The position numbers and the translations under genes are program-made. 11,313 nt of DNA from positions 1 through 11,313 of the forward strand of contig JAEYTN010000208.1 in the NCBI GenBank assembly GCA_023433985.1, given 5' to 3'. The DNA comes from Pseudomonadota bacterium. GTDB taxonomy: Bacteria > Pseudomonadota > Alphaproteobacteria > Rhizobiales > Devosiaceae. This document shows, piece by piece, positions 1 through 6,750 of the stretch; position 1 is the stretch's first letter; each line of letters opens with the position of its first letter. A model generated the notes under the pieces. The model made no database searches. It saw only the letters and a list, made by a program, of their open reading frames with translations, and was not told the DNA's origin.

Positions 1-13
1 ACTCCACCTCGGT

Positions 14-80
14 GACCGGCGAGGCAAATGTCTCGCTTACATTGCGGACTACCCGCGTTGAGGCACCAGCCTCGCCGGTC
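14..80. other. Predicted structured element (long stem with two inner hairpins)
   Basis: A perfect 12-base inverted repeat (GACCGGCGAGGC at 14-25, its complement at 69-80) encloses two small hairpins. One is a 5-bp stem with a 7-base loop (27-31 with 39-43); the other is a 4-bp stem with a 5-base loop (44-47 with 53-56). Together they could form a three-way junction in RNA from either strand. There is no T-run after the outer stem, so it is not a standard intrinsic terminator, and no tRNA T-loop motif, so it is not a tRNA. The window starts just before it, so its relation to any upstream gene is unknown. It could be a 3' end of an upstream transcript, a small RNA or an intergenic repeat copy. 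The pairing is seen in the sequence; any function is inference. Confidence 0.35.
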
Positions 81-265
81 CCCGCCCACCTTTACCAACC
101 CGAGGCACATGCCGGCGGGCGCTTCCGCTCGTCCGGCGTCCTACTGTGGCGGAATTGCGACACCCCGCCATGAAGTGGCCATCGTTACGCAACGGCACGC
201 TATGAACGACGTTGCGAACCCTGTCACCGTGCATGGGTGTCGTATCCAAGTGAGGCTTTAAGCAT
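81..265 (+). other. Intergenic region upstream of the outer-membrane protein gene
   Basis: No convincing gene is present. A 77-codon open frame (28-261) runs through it but is rich in Arg and Pro and matches no family I know. Visible elements are a 7-base inverted repeat (CGCAACG at 188-194, complement at 210-216) and a GTGAGG ribosome-binding site at 250-255, ten bases before the downstream ATG. GAGGCA occurs at 102-107 as well as at 21-26 and 60-65. The promoter of the beta-barrel gene should lie here, but I could not pick -35/-10 boxes with confidence; TATGAA at 201-206 is only a weak -10 candidate. Confidence 0.4.
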
Positions 266-952
266 ATGAAATCCCTCTATCTCGTGCTCGCCGCCGGCAT
301 TTCCGCCGTGGCGTTCGCTTCCGCCGCACAGGCTGCCGACCTGATCATCGACAGCGAGCCGCTGCCGACCGTCGGCATCGTCCAGTCCTCCACCTCGTGG
401 GACGGTCCGTTCGTCGGCGTGTTCGCGGGCTATGGCTGGGCCGACCCCGAGTTCGATCCGGCGCCCCCTCCGGGCATCGATATCGAGCCCGCGGGCTGGC
501 TGCTGGGCGTCAACGCCGGCGCCAACTTCACCCTCACCGACGGCATCGTTGCCGGTATCGTGGGCGATATCGCCTGGGCCGACATCACCGACGAGCTCGA
601 GCCGGTTCCGGGCACCCTGGTAACCACCGGCATCGACTGGCAGGGCTCGGTTCGCGGCCGACTCGGTTTCGACGGCGGCGCCTTCCTGCCCTACCTGACC
701 GCCGGCCTGGCCTTCGCGCATTACAGCGTCGAGTCCGATGACGGCGTGGTCGTGCTGAGCGACGACCAGACGCATATCGGCTGGACGGTCGGCGCGGGCG
801 TCGAGTTCGCGGTGGCCGACAACATCTCGGTCGACGCGCTCTACCGCTACAGCGATTACGGCAGCGCCACCTATGGCGCCGGCCTCGGCGGCGGCGGCGA
901 CATCGACCTCAGCTCGCACCAGGTCAGCCTGGGCCTGAACTTCGGCTTCTGA
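266..952 (+). CDS. Outer-membrane beta-barrel protein, Omp25/Omp31-like
   Basis: A 228-residue secreted protein, probably an eight-stranded barrel in the outer membrane. Residues 1-23 form a clear Sec signal peptide (MKSLYLV start, hydrophobic core, AQA cleavage site). The first barrel segment (about residues 43-57) has the WDGPFVGVFAGYGW pattern, like the W-T/D-G-x-Y-x-G-x-x-x-G-Y-G-W segment of Omp25/Omp31 and opacity-type porins. Alternating strands follow, and the protein ends in Phe (LGLNFGF), the usual C-terminal signal for the BAM assembly machinery. Its size fits the family (about 200-250 residues). The ATG is chosen because it opens the signal peptide and has GAGG about ten bases upstream. 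It is monocistronic, followed by a hairpin terminator. In this order such proteins stabilise the envelope, and the BvrR/BvrS (ChvI/ChvG) system is known to affect Omp25-family genes in Brucella; whether that holds here is not shown. Confidence 0.9.
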   Translation: MKSLYLVLAAGISAVAFASAAQAADLIIDSEPLPTVGIVQSSTSWDGPFVGVFAGYGWADPEFDPAPPPGIDIEPAGWLLGVNAGANFTLTDGIVAGIVGDIAWADITDELEPVPGTLVTTGIDWQGSVRGRLGFDGGAFLPYLTAGLAFAHYSVESDDGVVVLSDDQTHIGWTVGAGVEFAVADNISVDALYRYSDYGSATYGAGLGGGGDIDLSSHQVSLGLNFGF

Positions 953-972
953 GCGCCCGCGCTCCACGCTTC

Positions 973-1003
973 AGGGGCGGCCTCCGGGCCGCCCCTTCGG
1001 TTT
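973..1003 (+). terminator. Hairpin terminator after the outer-membrane protein gene
   Basis: A perfect 10-bp stem (AGGGGCGGCC at 973-982 with its complement at 987-996) is closed by a TCCG loop and followed by TCGGTTT. The stem is very GC-rich and starts 20 bases after the stop codon, as expected for rho-independent termination, although the T-tract is short. A TTG at 1002 that could start the next gene lies in this tail, which argues against that start. Confidence 0.65.
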
Positions 1004-1031
1004 GCCGCAATCGTCCGGCACCCTCCCGCGC

Positions 1032-1442
1032 ATGCTCGAGCACTTCGTCGCCGCACAGGATCCGATCTACCCGACCGTCCTCGCCGAGCTGCGCGCCGGC
1101 GACAAGCAGACGCACTGGATGTGGTTCATCTTCCCGCAGTTGCGCGCCCTGGGCCGTTCCCCGACCGCGCAGCGCTACGGCCTTGCCGACCTCACGGAGG
1201 CCAAGGCCTATCTCGCGCACCAGTTGCTCGGCCCACGCCTCCGCGAATGCACGGCGGCGATGCTCGGGGTGGAGGGCAGAAGCGCGCATGACATCCTCGG
1301 CTCGCCCGACGATCTCAAGTTCCGCTCCTCGATGACGCTGTTCTTCCAAGCCGCAGTCGATCCGGCGCCCTTCCGCGCCGCGCTCGACAAATATTACGGC
1401 GGCGAACTCGATCCGCGCACGGTGGAGCTGCTCGCCGGCTAG
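1032..1442 (+). CDS. DUF1810 family protein
   Basis: A 136-residue soluble protein of the DUF1810 family, whose function is unknown to me. Family hallmarks are clear: the FVAAQDPIY segment near the N-terminus, the HWMWFIFPQLRALGRS block (about residues 28-43), the AxAYLAHxLLGPRLREC region, and the SAHDILGSPDDLKFRSSMTLF block near the C-terminus. There is no signal peptide or membrane segment. The length is close to the usual 140-150 residues. I chose ATG 1032; an in-frame TTG at 1002 would add ten residues but falls in the preceding terminator tail. Neither start has a Shine-Dalgarno sequence, so initiation may be leaderless or weak. Its stop codon overlaps that of the convergent J-domain gene. 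The call is by family only. Confidence 0.85.
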   Translation: MLEHFVAAQDPIYPTVLAELRAGDKQTHWMWFIFPQLRALGRSPTAQRYGLADLTEAKAYLAHQLLGPRLRECTAAMLGVEGRSAHDILGSPDDLKFRSSMTLFFQAAVDPAPFRAALDKYYGGELDPRTVELLAG

Positions 1443-2047
1443 GCGTCCGCTTCTAGCGCCGCGATCAGCTCGGTCTCGCTCTCGTAGTTGCCGAGCTCGG
1501 CCAGCGCCGTTTCCAGCATCGCCACCCGCCGCTTGATCGTCGCGTGCTCGCTGGTCTTGGCAGCCACCTGCGTGTCGAGCCGCTCGGCGAACAGGTTGCG
1601 ATCCTCGTCGGTGCGCCGGATGCGCGAGCGCAGCCCCTGCAGCGCGCCGATCTCGCCGTCGATCCGCCGGAGCTTCAGCCGCGCATCGGCGAGCCCGGTC
1701 TCGACCGCCGCCGCCATCTGGCCGATGAAGTCGACGCTCTCGAGCTTCAGCCCCGTCGCCACCGCCGTCGCCACCGCGGCATCGAACATGTCGGCCAGGA
1801 TGATCGCTACCTCGCGGCGATAGCCCCGCACCGCCTCGTCGTCGACCGTGCCGGTCTCGTCGAACAGCCGCCGCGCGTCGGGATCGGAGAGCAGCCCGAA
1901 CGCCCGCACCACCAGCATGAAGGCGTCGGCGTCGCCGCCGCGATCCGGGTGAGCCACCTGCACCTTGCGGCGGTAGGCGAGCTTGATCTCGGCCGCCGGC
2001 GCCAACCGCGCCACGCCGAGGATCAGGTAGGGGTCGAAATTCTGCAT
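1439..2047 (-). CDS. J-domain (DnaJ-like) protein with coiled-coil C-terminus
   Basis: A 202-residue protein with an N-terminal J domain (about residues 5-63): DPYLILGV opening, basic helix II (IKLAYRRKVQVA), the invariant HPD at 33-35, and the helix IV-like SDPDARRLFDE. It lacks the Gly/Phe-rich linker, zinc finger and substrate-binding domain of true DnaJ, so it is a class III (type C) co-chaperone. It should stimulate the ATPase of an Hsp70, with an unknown client. Residues 115-195 are rich in Leu, Arg, Glu and Ala and look helical, probably a coiled coil. I chose ATG 2047 because GGGAAG sits just upstream and the J domain begins immediately; the frame stays open to an ATG 15 codons further upstream that lacks support. 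It converges on DUF1810, sharing the palindrome CTAG (1439-1442) as both stop codons, and diverges from the HAD gene. Confidence 0.88.
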   Translation of the reverse strand: MQNFDPYLILGVARLAPAAEIKLAYRRKVQVAHPDRGGDADAFMLVVRAFGLLSDPDARRLFDETGTVDDEAVRGYRREVAIILADMFDAAVATAVATGLKLESVDFIGQMAAAVETGLADARLKLRRIDGEIGALQGLRSRIRRTDEDRNLFAERLDTQVAAKTSEHATIKRRVAMLETALAELGNYESETELIAALEADA

Positions 2048-2141
2048 CGTCCGCTTCCCATAGCAGCCTCGCACGGCACGTTGAAGCGCCATGCGCCGCG
2101 GGCGCCTTTCATCCGTCGCCGAATGCGCCTATATCGCCACT

Positions 2142-2822
2142 ATGCCCAACATGACTCCCAAGCCGCCGCTCCGGCCCTTTTCCGCCGTCATCTTCGATAT
2201 GGACGGCACCCTGCTCGATACCGAGCTGGTGTTCCGCGAGATCGTCTTCGATGTCGCGGCGGGGCTGGGGTTCGAGATGACCGATCCCATCCACCTGTCG
2301 ATGGTCGGCTCGAGCCACGAAACCACCAACGCGCTGCTGGTCGAGGCCTATGGCGTCTCGTTCCCCTACACGATGTTCGACGAGCAGTGCCGGGCCAAGA
2401 TGAAGGTGCGGATGGAGCAGGCCGTGCCGGTGAAAGCCGGTGTGCACGAACTGCTCACCGAGCTCAAGGCGCGCCGCATTCCCACCGCCGTCGCCACCTC
2501 GTCGCGAGCCACGCATGCGCTGAGCCACCTCAACGCGGCCGGCATCCTCTCGACCTTCGAGGCGGTGGTGACCCGCGACGACGTGGTCAATCCCAAGCCG
2601 CACCCCGAGCCCTACCTGATGGCCGCGGGCCGGCTCGGCCTCGATCCCGCGCACTGCCTCGCAGTCGAAGATTCGCACGCCGGCGTCCGCGCTGCCTCGG
2701 CTGCCGGGCTGCAGACCATCATGGTCCCCGACCTCGTCCACCCCTCCGACGAGATCACGGCGCTCTGCACCGCGGTGATGACCTCGCTGCACGACCTGCG
2801 CGACGCGGCCTTCACGCACTAG
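2142..2822 (+). CDS. HAD-superfamily hydrolase (beta-phosphoglucomutase-like)
   Basis: A 226-residue cytoplasmic HAD phosphohydrolase or phosphomutase. Motif I is DMDGTLLDTE (nucleophile Asp19, acid/base Asp21), motif II is the Thr119 of VATSS, motif III is Lys152 in NPKPHPEPYL, and motif IV is the Glu176-Asp177 of VEDSHAGVRAA. The roughly 75 residues after motif I form a helical type I cap. This pattern is shared by beta-phosphoglucomutases, phosphoglycolate phosphatases and sugar-phosphate phosphatases. The substrate cannot be told from sequence. I chose ATG 2142 because the conserved region starts about 13 residues later; ATG 2151 is possible, and ATG 2091 would add 17 unconserved residues and overlap the upstream divergent gene's leader. 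There is no Shine-Dalgarno sequence, but TATATC lies at 2130-2135, so the mRNA may be leaderless. It ends 24 bases from the convergent HPr gene. Confidence 0.88.
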   Translation: MPNMTPKPPLRPFSAVIFDMDGTLLDTELVFREIVFDVAAGLGFEMTDPIHLSMVGSSHETTNALLVEAYGVSFPYTMFDEQCRAKMKVRMEQAVPVKAGVHELLTELKARRIPTAVATSSRATHALSHLNAAGILSTFEAVVTRDDVVNPKPHPEPYLMAAGRLGLDPAHCLAVEDSHAGVRAASAAGLQTIMVPDLVHPSDEITALCTAVMTSLHDLRDAAFTH

Positions 2823-2846
2823 AACGATTGATGGGGAGCGACGGCC

Positions 2847-3158
2847 TCAGGCCGGGACGCCGTCGGCATCCTCGTCGAAGCCGTTGTTCACGAGCGTGGT
2901 GATGGCGTCGAGCGCTTCGCGCGCCTGCTTGCCGGTGGCCTGCACGAGGATGGTGGAACCCGGGCCGGCGCCCAGCATCATCAGGCCCATGATCGAGTTG
3001 CCGTTCACGGCGGTGCCGTCCCGCACCACCTTGATGTCGGCATCGAAGCACTCGGCCGTGCGTACGAAGCGCGCCGAAGCGCGCGCATGCAGGCCCTTGC
3101 GATTGACGATGGTCAATTGCTGCGCAAGCGCCCGATCCGAACCTGCCGCGGTATCCAT
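2847..3158 (-). CDS. ptsH: HPr family phosphocarrier protein
   Basis: A 103-residue HPr, the small phosphocarrier of the phosphotransferase system. The active site GLHARAS puts the phosphorylated histidine at His24. The regulatory serine lies in NGNSIMGLMML, at Ser55, the site HprK would modify. Compared with the 85-90 residue family norm, it has an extra N-terminal stretch of about 12 residues and a short acidic tail. It is the last gene of the chvI-chvG-hprK-manX-ptsH cluster, 56 bases after manX. Family knowledge says that HPr takes phosphate from enzyme I (not in this window) and passes it to EIIA(Man); in alphaproteobacteria this chain signals carbon and nitrogen state and does not import sugar. 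A short palindrome (2842-2854) spans the stop codon but lacks a T-run. Confidence 0.93.
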   Translation of the reverse strand: MDTAAGSDRALAQQLTIVNRKGLHARASARFVRTAECFDADIKVVRDGTAVNGNSIMGLMMLGAGPGSTILVQATGKQAREALDAITTLVNNGFDEDADGVPA

Positions 3159-3214
3159 CGGGCCATTGTGCCGGAAATTCGGTTGTGAGCCAAGCGCTTC
3201 GCAGCACCTGTAGC

Positions 3215-3613
3215 TCAGCTCCCCAGCGTCTCGCTCGCCACGTTGATGTATTTCCGCCCGGCCTCGGCCGCCGCCGCCACGGCGCGCTTGATGTCGAAGT
3301 CGGCGCGGATGCGGGCCAGCTTCACCAGCATGGGCAGGTTGACGCCGGCGATCACCTCGACCTCGCGCTGCTGCATGATGGAGATGGCGAGGTTGGAGGG
3401 CGTACCGCCGAACATGTCGGTGAGGATCACCACCCCCTGCCCCTGGTCGGCGGCATCGACGGCGCGGACGATGTCGTCGCGGCGCTGCTCCATGTCGTCG
3501 TCGGGGCCGATGGCGATGGTCTCGACGTTGTCCTGCGGGCCGACCACATGTTCGAGGGCAGATTTGAACTCATGGGCTAACGCCCCGTGCGTCACCAGAA
3601 CCATGCCGATCAT
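3215..3613 (-). CDS. manX: PTS EIIA component, mannose family
   Basis: A 132-residue EIIA domain of the mannose (PTS-EIIA type 4) family. The phosphorylated histidine is His9 in VLVTHGALAHEF, and the second signature is VVILTDMFGGTPSN (residues 61-74). The length equals a free-standing EIIA domain, with no fused EIIB. I chose the ATG at 3613 because GGGGA lies upstream at proper spacing; a much longer open frame reaching 4069 is only read-through of the wrong frame across hprK. There are no EIIB, EIIC or EIID genes beside it, so it is a regulatory EIIA. The equivalent S. meliloti gene is called manX. It lies downstream of hprK after a 107-base gap and upstream of ptsH. Confidence 0.92.
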   Translation of the reverse strand: MIGMVLVTHGALAHEFKSALEHVVGPQDNVETIAIGPDDDMEQRRDDIVRAVDAADQGQGVVILTDMFGGTPSNLAISIMQQREVEVIAGVNLPMLVKLARIRADFDIKRAVAAAAEAGRKYINVASETLGS

Positions 3614-3720
3614 GCAATATCCCCACGCACTGGTTCGGGCCGGGGCGCTTCTGCGCCTCGTCTGCGACAGGGCGAGTTTTGTCCTCAGGGCCCGGGGATT
3701 CAAGTGGTTTTTTGTCGCGC
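3614..3720 (-). other. Gap inside the PTS operon with small hairpins
   Basis: This 107-base spacer between hprK and manX is the largest gap in an otherwise tight operon. It holds a 5-bp hairpin with a 4-base loop (3644-3648 with 3653-3657) and an A-rich stretch on the transcribed strand just after the hprK stop codon. TTGAAT followed 17 bases later by AAAACT could be a weak internal promoter on the minus strand. The manX ribosome-binding site lies at its end. No gene is visible. It may uncouple manX-ptsH expression from chvI-chvG-hprK, but nothing here proves that. Confidence 0.3.
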
Positions 3721-4182
3721 CTACAGACGTGGTGAACCGAGGGCGCGCAGCGCCTCGCGGATCAGCAGCATCTGGTGCCGTGCATCCACCACCCCGGCCC
3801 GCGGTACCGGCGCCCGCGGCAGGCTGACGCCGAACAGCTCCACGGTGAGCGCATCCTCCTCGACCATGCGCTCGAGCGTGTCGACGAGGTCGACCACCAG
3901 GTGCAGCGGCGCCTCGGGCACGAACGGCCGGCTGACGATGCCGCGGCCACGCAGTTCGGCGAGGCCGGCGATCCGTTCCGGCGCCCGCATGGTCAGGCCC
4001 ATGCCCCCCGCGACGAGATCGACCCGATCGTCGGAGACGAGCTGCGCCGGCTTGCCGCGGGCTTCCCACTCGTCGAGCAGTTCGAGCGCCAGCAGCGACT
4101 TGCCGCTGCCCGACGGCCCGCGCAGGATCAGCCCGGTCCCGTCGAGCACCAGTCCGGTGGCGTGGATGTTGTGCTGCTTCAC
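3721..4182 (-). CDS. hprK: HPr kinase/phosphorylase, short alphaproteobacterial form
   Basis: A 153-residue enzyme that uses ATP to phosphorylate HPr on its regulatory serine and can reverse the reaction. The P-loop is GPSGSGKS (residues 22-29), preceded by the HATG segment at His7 and followed by SDD at 50-52 in place of the usual ADD. The HprK signature region is LAELRGRGIVS (about 74-84). Firmicute enzymes have about 310 residues. This one lacks the N-terminal regulatory domain and keeps only the kinase core, as is normal in alphaproteobacteria. It starts with GTG at 4182, which overlaps the chvG stop codon in GTGA, so translation is probably coupled. The longer frame extending to 5367 is an artefact of reading chvG out of frame. 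Confidence 0.92.
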   Translation of the reverse strand: MKQHNIHATGLVLDGTGLILRGPSGSGKSLLALELLDEWEARGKPAQLVSDDRVDLVAGGMGLTMRAPERIAGLAELRGRGIVSRPFVPEAPLHLVVDLVDTLERMVEEDALTVELFGVSLPRAPVPRAGVVDARHQMLLIREALRALGSPRL

Positions 4183-5978
4183 TTTCGCCGCTCGACGCCC
4201 GCCCGGCGCAGCGTCACGGTGAACTGGGCGCCCGAGCGCTCGGTGCGATTGGCGGCGACGATGCTGCCGCCATGCGCCTCGATGATCTGCTTGGAGATGG
4301 CGAGGCCCAGGCCCGAATGGTCGCCGAAACTCTCGCCCTCGGGCCGGTCGGTGTAAAAGCGCTGGAAGATACGGGTGATGTCGCCGCGGATGCCCGGCCC
4401 CTCGTCGGTGACGGTGAGCGTCACCGAGTCCTCGCTCGTGCGGATCACCACGGTGACCTTGCCGCCTTCGGGCGAGAAGCTCACGGCGTTGTCGATCAGG
4501 TTGTTGAGCACCTGCGCCAGCCGGCTGTCGTAGCCAATCACCACGGGCGCCAGCTTGCCCACGTGCTTTTCGAGCACGACATCCACCGAGCGGTTCTGCG
4601 CCACGTCCTTCTGGATCGACACCATGGCGTCGGCGAGCTGGCCGATATCGACCGGCTCGGCGCTCTGGCGCGCTAGCTCGGCATCGAGGCGGCTGGCATT
4701 CGAAATGTCTGAGATCAGCCGGTCGAGCCGGCGCACGTCGTGCTGGATGATCTCGTTCAGCCGTTCGCGATCCTCGGCACGGCGGGCGCGCGGCAGCGTC
4801 TCGACGGCGGAACGCAGCGAGGTGAGCGGGTTCTTGAGTTCGTGCGCCACGTCGGCGGCAAAGCGCTCGATGCCTTCGATACGGCCGTAGAGGGCGGACG
4901 TCATCGAGCGCAGGGCGCGGCTCAGGTGGCCCACCTCGTCCTGCCGGTCGGTAAAATCGGGGATCTCGGCGCGGCTGGTGATGGTGGACTGCACCTTTTC
5001 CGCGGCGCCCGCCAGCCGGCGCAGCGGACCCGCGATGGTGCCGGCCAGCAGCAGCGACAGGATGATGGTCACCGCCGCCGCCACCAGGGCGACGCGCAGG
5101 ATGCCCCAGCGTTCGGCGCTGGCGATCTGGTCGATATCGCCCGGCTGGGTGGAGAGCAGCAGCACGCCGACGGTGGCGCGCACGCGCTGCACCGGCACAG
5201 CCACCGACACGACCAGCTGGTGCTTGTTGTCGACGCGCACGATCGCCGTCGCCGCGCCGCTCAGCGCCGCCGCGACCTCGGGGTATTTCGTGCCCTCGTC
5301 GGCCCCGAACTCCTGGTATTGCGGGTAGTCGTCGCCCGGCAGCCAGTCCATCAGCGCGTTCCACCACTCCAGCAGGAAGAGGCCCGGGCGGTCCTCCGGC
5401 TTGGTGATCTGCCGCAGCACCTCGCCGCGCGCATAAAGGTTGGTGCTGTCGAGGATCAGCAGCCCCTGCTGGTCATAGATCCGGGCGCGGGTACGGGTTG
5501 GCGTCACCAGGTTGCGCAGGAGCGGCGCCACGCGCTCGGGGTTGATCGGGAACTCGAGGCTGGGATCGAAGAAGCTCAGCGGCGAGATGGCGTTGTTGCC
5601 CTGCGAGTCGAGCAGCCGGTCGGGATCGACCTGGATCACGTCGCTGTCCACGGTCGCCGACGCGGCAATGGCCGCGGCGATGATCTCGCCCTGCACGCGC
5701 AGCGACTGCACGCGGGCCTCGATCAGGCCGGTGCGCCACTGGTTGAGGAACAGGATGCCGATCACCAGCACGGCGAGGCCGGCGAGGTTCAGTACGATGA
5801 TGCGGCGGGCGAGGCTCGAGAAGATGGTCAGCTCGAGCAGGCGCTTGGCCTGGCCGAGGCCGACCAGCGTGTAGTGACCGACCATCCCGGCCCAGAGGTT
5901 CAGCCGGTTCATGCGCGAAGCGCCCGTCTCCGTCGAAGCGGGGTGGTTGCCCGGCAACTCCTCTTCGGTGACGGCCAA
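4179..5978 (-). CDS. chvG: Sensor histidine kinase ChvG/BvrS
   Basis: A 599-residue inner-membrane sensor kinase, partner of ChvI. In order: a cytoplasmic N-terminus, TM1 (about 59-79), a periplasmic sensor domain of about 210 residues, TM2 (about 292-313), HAMP, the phosphoacceptor helix with His379 in FAADVAHELKNP, the N box with Asn497 in LNNLIDNA, and G boxes at DEGPGI (525-530) and SGLGLA (555-560). The conserved FDPSLEFPINPERV periplasmic segment is typical of ChvG/BvrS/ExoS proteins. The length matches the roughly 600 residues of the family. The reported start is TTG at 5978, with GAGGG right after the chvI stop codon. An ATG at 5912 (MNRLNLW) is a reasonable alternative and would remove 22 residues. 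In known members the system senses acid or envelope stress and, in Sinorhizobium, is held back by periplasmic ExoR; exoR is not in this window. Confidence 0.95.
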   Translation of the reverse strand: MAVTEEELPGNHPASTETGASRMNRLNLWAGMVGHYTLVGLGQAKRLLELTIFSSLARRIIVLNLAGLAVLVIGILFLNQWRTGLIEARVQSLRVQGEIIAAAIAASATVDSDVIQVDPDRLLDSQGNNAISPLSFFDPSLEFPINPERVAPLLRNLVTPTRTRARIYDQQGLLILDSTNLYARGEVLRQITKPEDRPGLFLLEWWNALMDWLPGDDYPQYQEFGADEGTKYPEVAAALSGAATAIVRVDNKHQLVVSVAVPVQRVRATVGVLLLSTQPGDIDQIASAERWGILRVALVAAAVTIILSLLLAGTIAGPLRRLAGAAEKVQSTITSRAEIPDFTDRQDEVGHLSRALRSMTSALYGRIEGIERFAADVAHELKNPLTSLRSAVETLPRARRAEDRERLNEIIQHDVRRLDRLISDISNASRLDAELARQSAEPVDIGQLADAMVSIQKDVAQNRSVDVVLEKHVGKLAPVVIGYDSRLAQVLNNLIDNAVSFSPEGGKVTVVIRTSEDSVTLTVTDEGPGIRGDITRIFQRFYTDRPEGESFGDHSGLGLAISKQIIEAHGGSIVAANRTERSGAQFTVTLRRAGVERRK

Positions 5979-5987
5979 GGGACCCTC

Positions 5988-6704
5988 TTATTGCTCCTTG
6001 AAGCGATAGCCTACGCCATAGAGGGTTTCGATCATCTCGAAATCGTCGTCAACCGCCTTGAATTTCTTGCGCAGCCGCTTGATGTGGCTGTCGATGGTGC
6101 GGTCGTCGACGTAGACCTGGTCGTCATAGGCGGCGTCCATCAGGGCGTTGCGCGACTTGACCACGCCGGGGCGAAGCGCCAGAGCCTGCAGGATCAGGAA
6201 CTCGGTGACGGTGAGGGTCACGCGCTGGCCCTTCCAGGTGCAGGTGTGGCGCTCCTCGTCCATCACCAGCGAGCCGCGCTCGATCAGGGCCTTGGACGGT
6301 GTCGCCTCGCCCGGCGTGCCGGCCGGCGCGGTGGGGTCGCGCGGCGCCGCGCGGCGCAGCACCGACTTCACACGCTCGACCAGCAGGCGCTGGCTGAACG
6401 GCTTGGTGATGAAGTCGTCGGCACCCATCTTCAGACCGAAGAGTTCATCGATCTCCTCGTCCTTGGAGGTCAGGAAGATCACCGGCACATCGGATTTCTG
6501 GCGCAGGCGGCGGAGCAGTTCCATGCCGTCCATGCGGGGCATCTTGATGTCGAGGATCGCAAGGTCGGGCCGGTCAGCGGTCAGGCCTTCGAGCCCGGAA
6601 GCGCCGTCCGTGTAGGTGGAGACCGAGTACCCTTCGGCTTCAAGGGTCAGCGAAACCGACGTCAGGATGTTGCGGTCGTCGTCCACCAGAGCGATCTTGG
6701 GCAT
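5988..6704 (-). CDS. chvI: Response regulator ChvI/BvrR
   Basis: A 238-residue OmpR-type transcription factor. The receiver domain (residues 1-118) has the acidic pair Asp8-Asp9, the phosphorylated Asp52 in [10 protein letters not shown], Thr79 and Lys101 in the KPF motif. After a Pro/Ala-rich linker (about 119-137) comes the winged-helix DNA-binding domain, with [14 protein letters not shown] and [14 protein letters not shown], ending in YGVGYRF. The ATG at 6704 is set by AAGGGAG (complement of 6709-6715) four bases upstream and by the start of the receiver domain. It is the first gene of the operon, 9 bases from chvG. ChvI/BvrR proteins control succinoglycan, motility, virulence or outer-membrane genes in related bacteria. 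A perfect inverted repeat begins 47 bases upstream of the start codon and may control it. Confidence 0.96.
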   Translation of the reverse strand: MPKIALVDDDRNILTSVSLTLEAEGYSVSTYTDGASGLEGLTADRPDLAILDIKMPRMDGMELLRRLRQKSDVPVIFLTSKDEEIDELFGLKMGADDFITKPFSQRLLVERVKSVLRRAAPRDPTAPAGTPGEATPSKALIERGSLVMDEERHTCTWKGQRVTLTVTEFLILQALALRPGVVKSRNALMDAAYDDQVYVDDRTIDSHIKRLRKKFKAVDDDFEMIETLYGVGYRFKEQ

Positions 6705-6750
6705 GTAGCTCCCTTTCAACAGCGGCGGAGCCAAATCAAAGGCAACCGGC

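Noticed and set aside
14..80. A tRNA or hammerhead ribozyme at the left edge
   Set aside because: There is no 7-bp acceptor plus T-loop pattern, and the hammerhead core sequence CTGANGA with GAAA is absent.
28..261. A 77-codon frame before the outer-membrane protein gene
   Set aside because: It has no ribosome-binding site, runs through the predicted stem structure, and its Arg/Pro-rich product resembles no known protein.
224..967. A 247-codon minus-strand frame opposite the outer-membrane protein gene
   Set aside because: The plus strand has a signal peptide and barrel features with a terminator; the antisense product is compositionally biased and has no domain.
3721..5367. A 548-residue protein fused ahead of hprK
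   Set aside because: The first two thirds read chvG in the wrong frame. The genuine HprK begins at the GTG overlapping the chvG stop codon.
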